Assembly: GCA_011371325.1 (NCBI GenBank)
Contig: DRQV01000240.1
Coordinates: 1-6,108, forward strand
Reading direction: 5' to 3'
DNA: 6,108 bases
From: Thioploca sp.
GTDB taxonomy: Bacteria > Pseudomonadota > Gammaproteobacteria > Beggiatoales > Beggiatoaceae
In this document: piece after piece, positions 5,867 through 6,108 of the stretch
Numbering within the stretch: position 1 is the first letter of the stretch
Layout of the letters: every line of letters starts with the position of its first letter
The notes under the pieces: model-generated
Database searches by the model: none
What the model was told of the DNA's origin: nothing
What the model saw: only the letters and a program-made list of their open reading frames with translations
Program-made: the position numbers and the translations under genes

Positions 5867-6108
5867 ATGATAAAAAGATTTCGTAACTGGATTAAGCGCA
5901 AATTACCTTTCATTATTATAGGCATGTTAATACTATTACTATTAATACTGTTCTTTTGGTCAAAAATTTTTGTGACAATTAAATCTGGTCAGGCTGGAGT
6001 TTTATACTTACGTTTATTTGGAGGAACGATCACTGATTATGTATATCCTGAAGGTATGCATATAGTTTTCCCCTGGGATACGATGTACATATATAATATT
6101 AGAATTCA
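5867..6108 (+). CDS. SPFH/Band 7 (prohibitin-family) membrane protein, 3' end cut off
   Basis: The open frame from ATG 5867 gives 80 residues to the window edge, beginning MIKRFRNWIKRKL. A basic N-terminus is followed by a single membrane helix (about 14-31), then the start of an SPFH domain: VTIKSGQAGVLYLRLFGG (36-53), YPEGMHIVFPWDTMYIYNIR (60-79). The pattern of an outward chain that begins with a GxxGVL strand and reaches an EGxHxxxPW turn is typical of bacterial prohibitin/HflK-C/stomatin relatives. These form large membrane-bound cages that scaffold proteases such as FtsH or organise membrane microdomains. Family members are usually 250-350 residues, so most of the domain and its coiled coil lie outside. 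No clear Shine-Dalgarno is present; the nearest candidate, GAG, is about 13 bases upstream of the start. The upstream neighbour is an exported ClpP-class protease, separated by a terminator and a gap. Confidence 0.87.
   Translation, partial: MIKRFRNWIKRKLPFIIIGMLILLLLILFFWSKIFVTIKSGQAGVLYLRLFGGTITDYVYPEGMHIVFPWDTMYIYNIRI

Noticed and set aside
1..6108. CRISPR arrays, tRNA/rRNA genes, insertion sequences
   Set aside because: No regularly spaced repeats, cloverleaf-like sequence, ribosomal RNA pattern or transposase reading frame was seen on either strand.

Overview
The window is AT-rich DNA (roughly one third G+C by eye) that reads as a gammaproteobacterial chromosome, most likely from a sulfur-oxidising lineage. 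The main pointers are a DsrC/TusE-family sulfur-trafficking protein, an Rnf-type electron-transport subunit, a bacterial V-type ATPase subunit B and a type II secretion F-family membrane protein. This mix, with low G+C and generous spacers, would fit the Beggiatoa/Thiotrichales group of large sulfur bacteria. That placement is an inference from gene content, not a demonstrated match.

Layout. Bases 1-288 (minus strand) hold the N-terminal 96 residues of a DsrC-family protein cut by the window edge. A divergent AT-rich spacer (289-496) follows. All remaining intact genes are on the plus strand: a GspF/PilC-family inner-membrane protein (497-1726); a 196-nt spacer with a large two-part hairpin (1825-1900); V-type ATPase subunit B (1923-3302), which overlaps rnfE (3302-3928) by one base; and an exported, coiled-coil, ClpP-class serine protease (4048-5346) ending at a good intrinsic terminator (5361-5393). 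A roughly 470-nt gap with a decayed minus-strand coding relic (5424-5660) precedes the start of an SPFH/prohibitin-family membrane protein (5867 to the window end), which runs off the edge.

How the genes may work together. Subunit B and rnfE form a compact pair joined by a TAATG stop-start overlap, linking a rotary ATPase and a redox-driven ion pump, both ion-motive membrane machines. Each is here without its usual operon partners. The exported ClpP-class protease followed by an SPFH protein recalls the known partnership of ClpP-class NfeD-type proteases with stomatin/SPFH proteins. In this case the protease is a soluble-looking exported protein with a long coiled coil, a Ser-His-Asp triad and a tyrosine-rich tail. 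A terminator between the two argues against one transcript. No CRISPR array, tRNA, rRNA or intact insertion sequence was seen.
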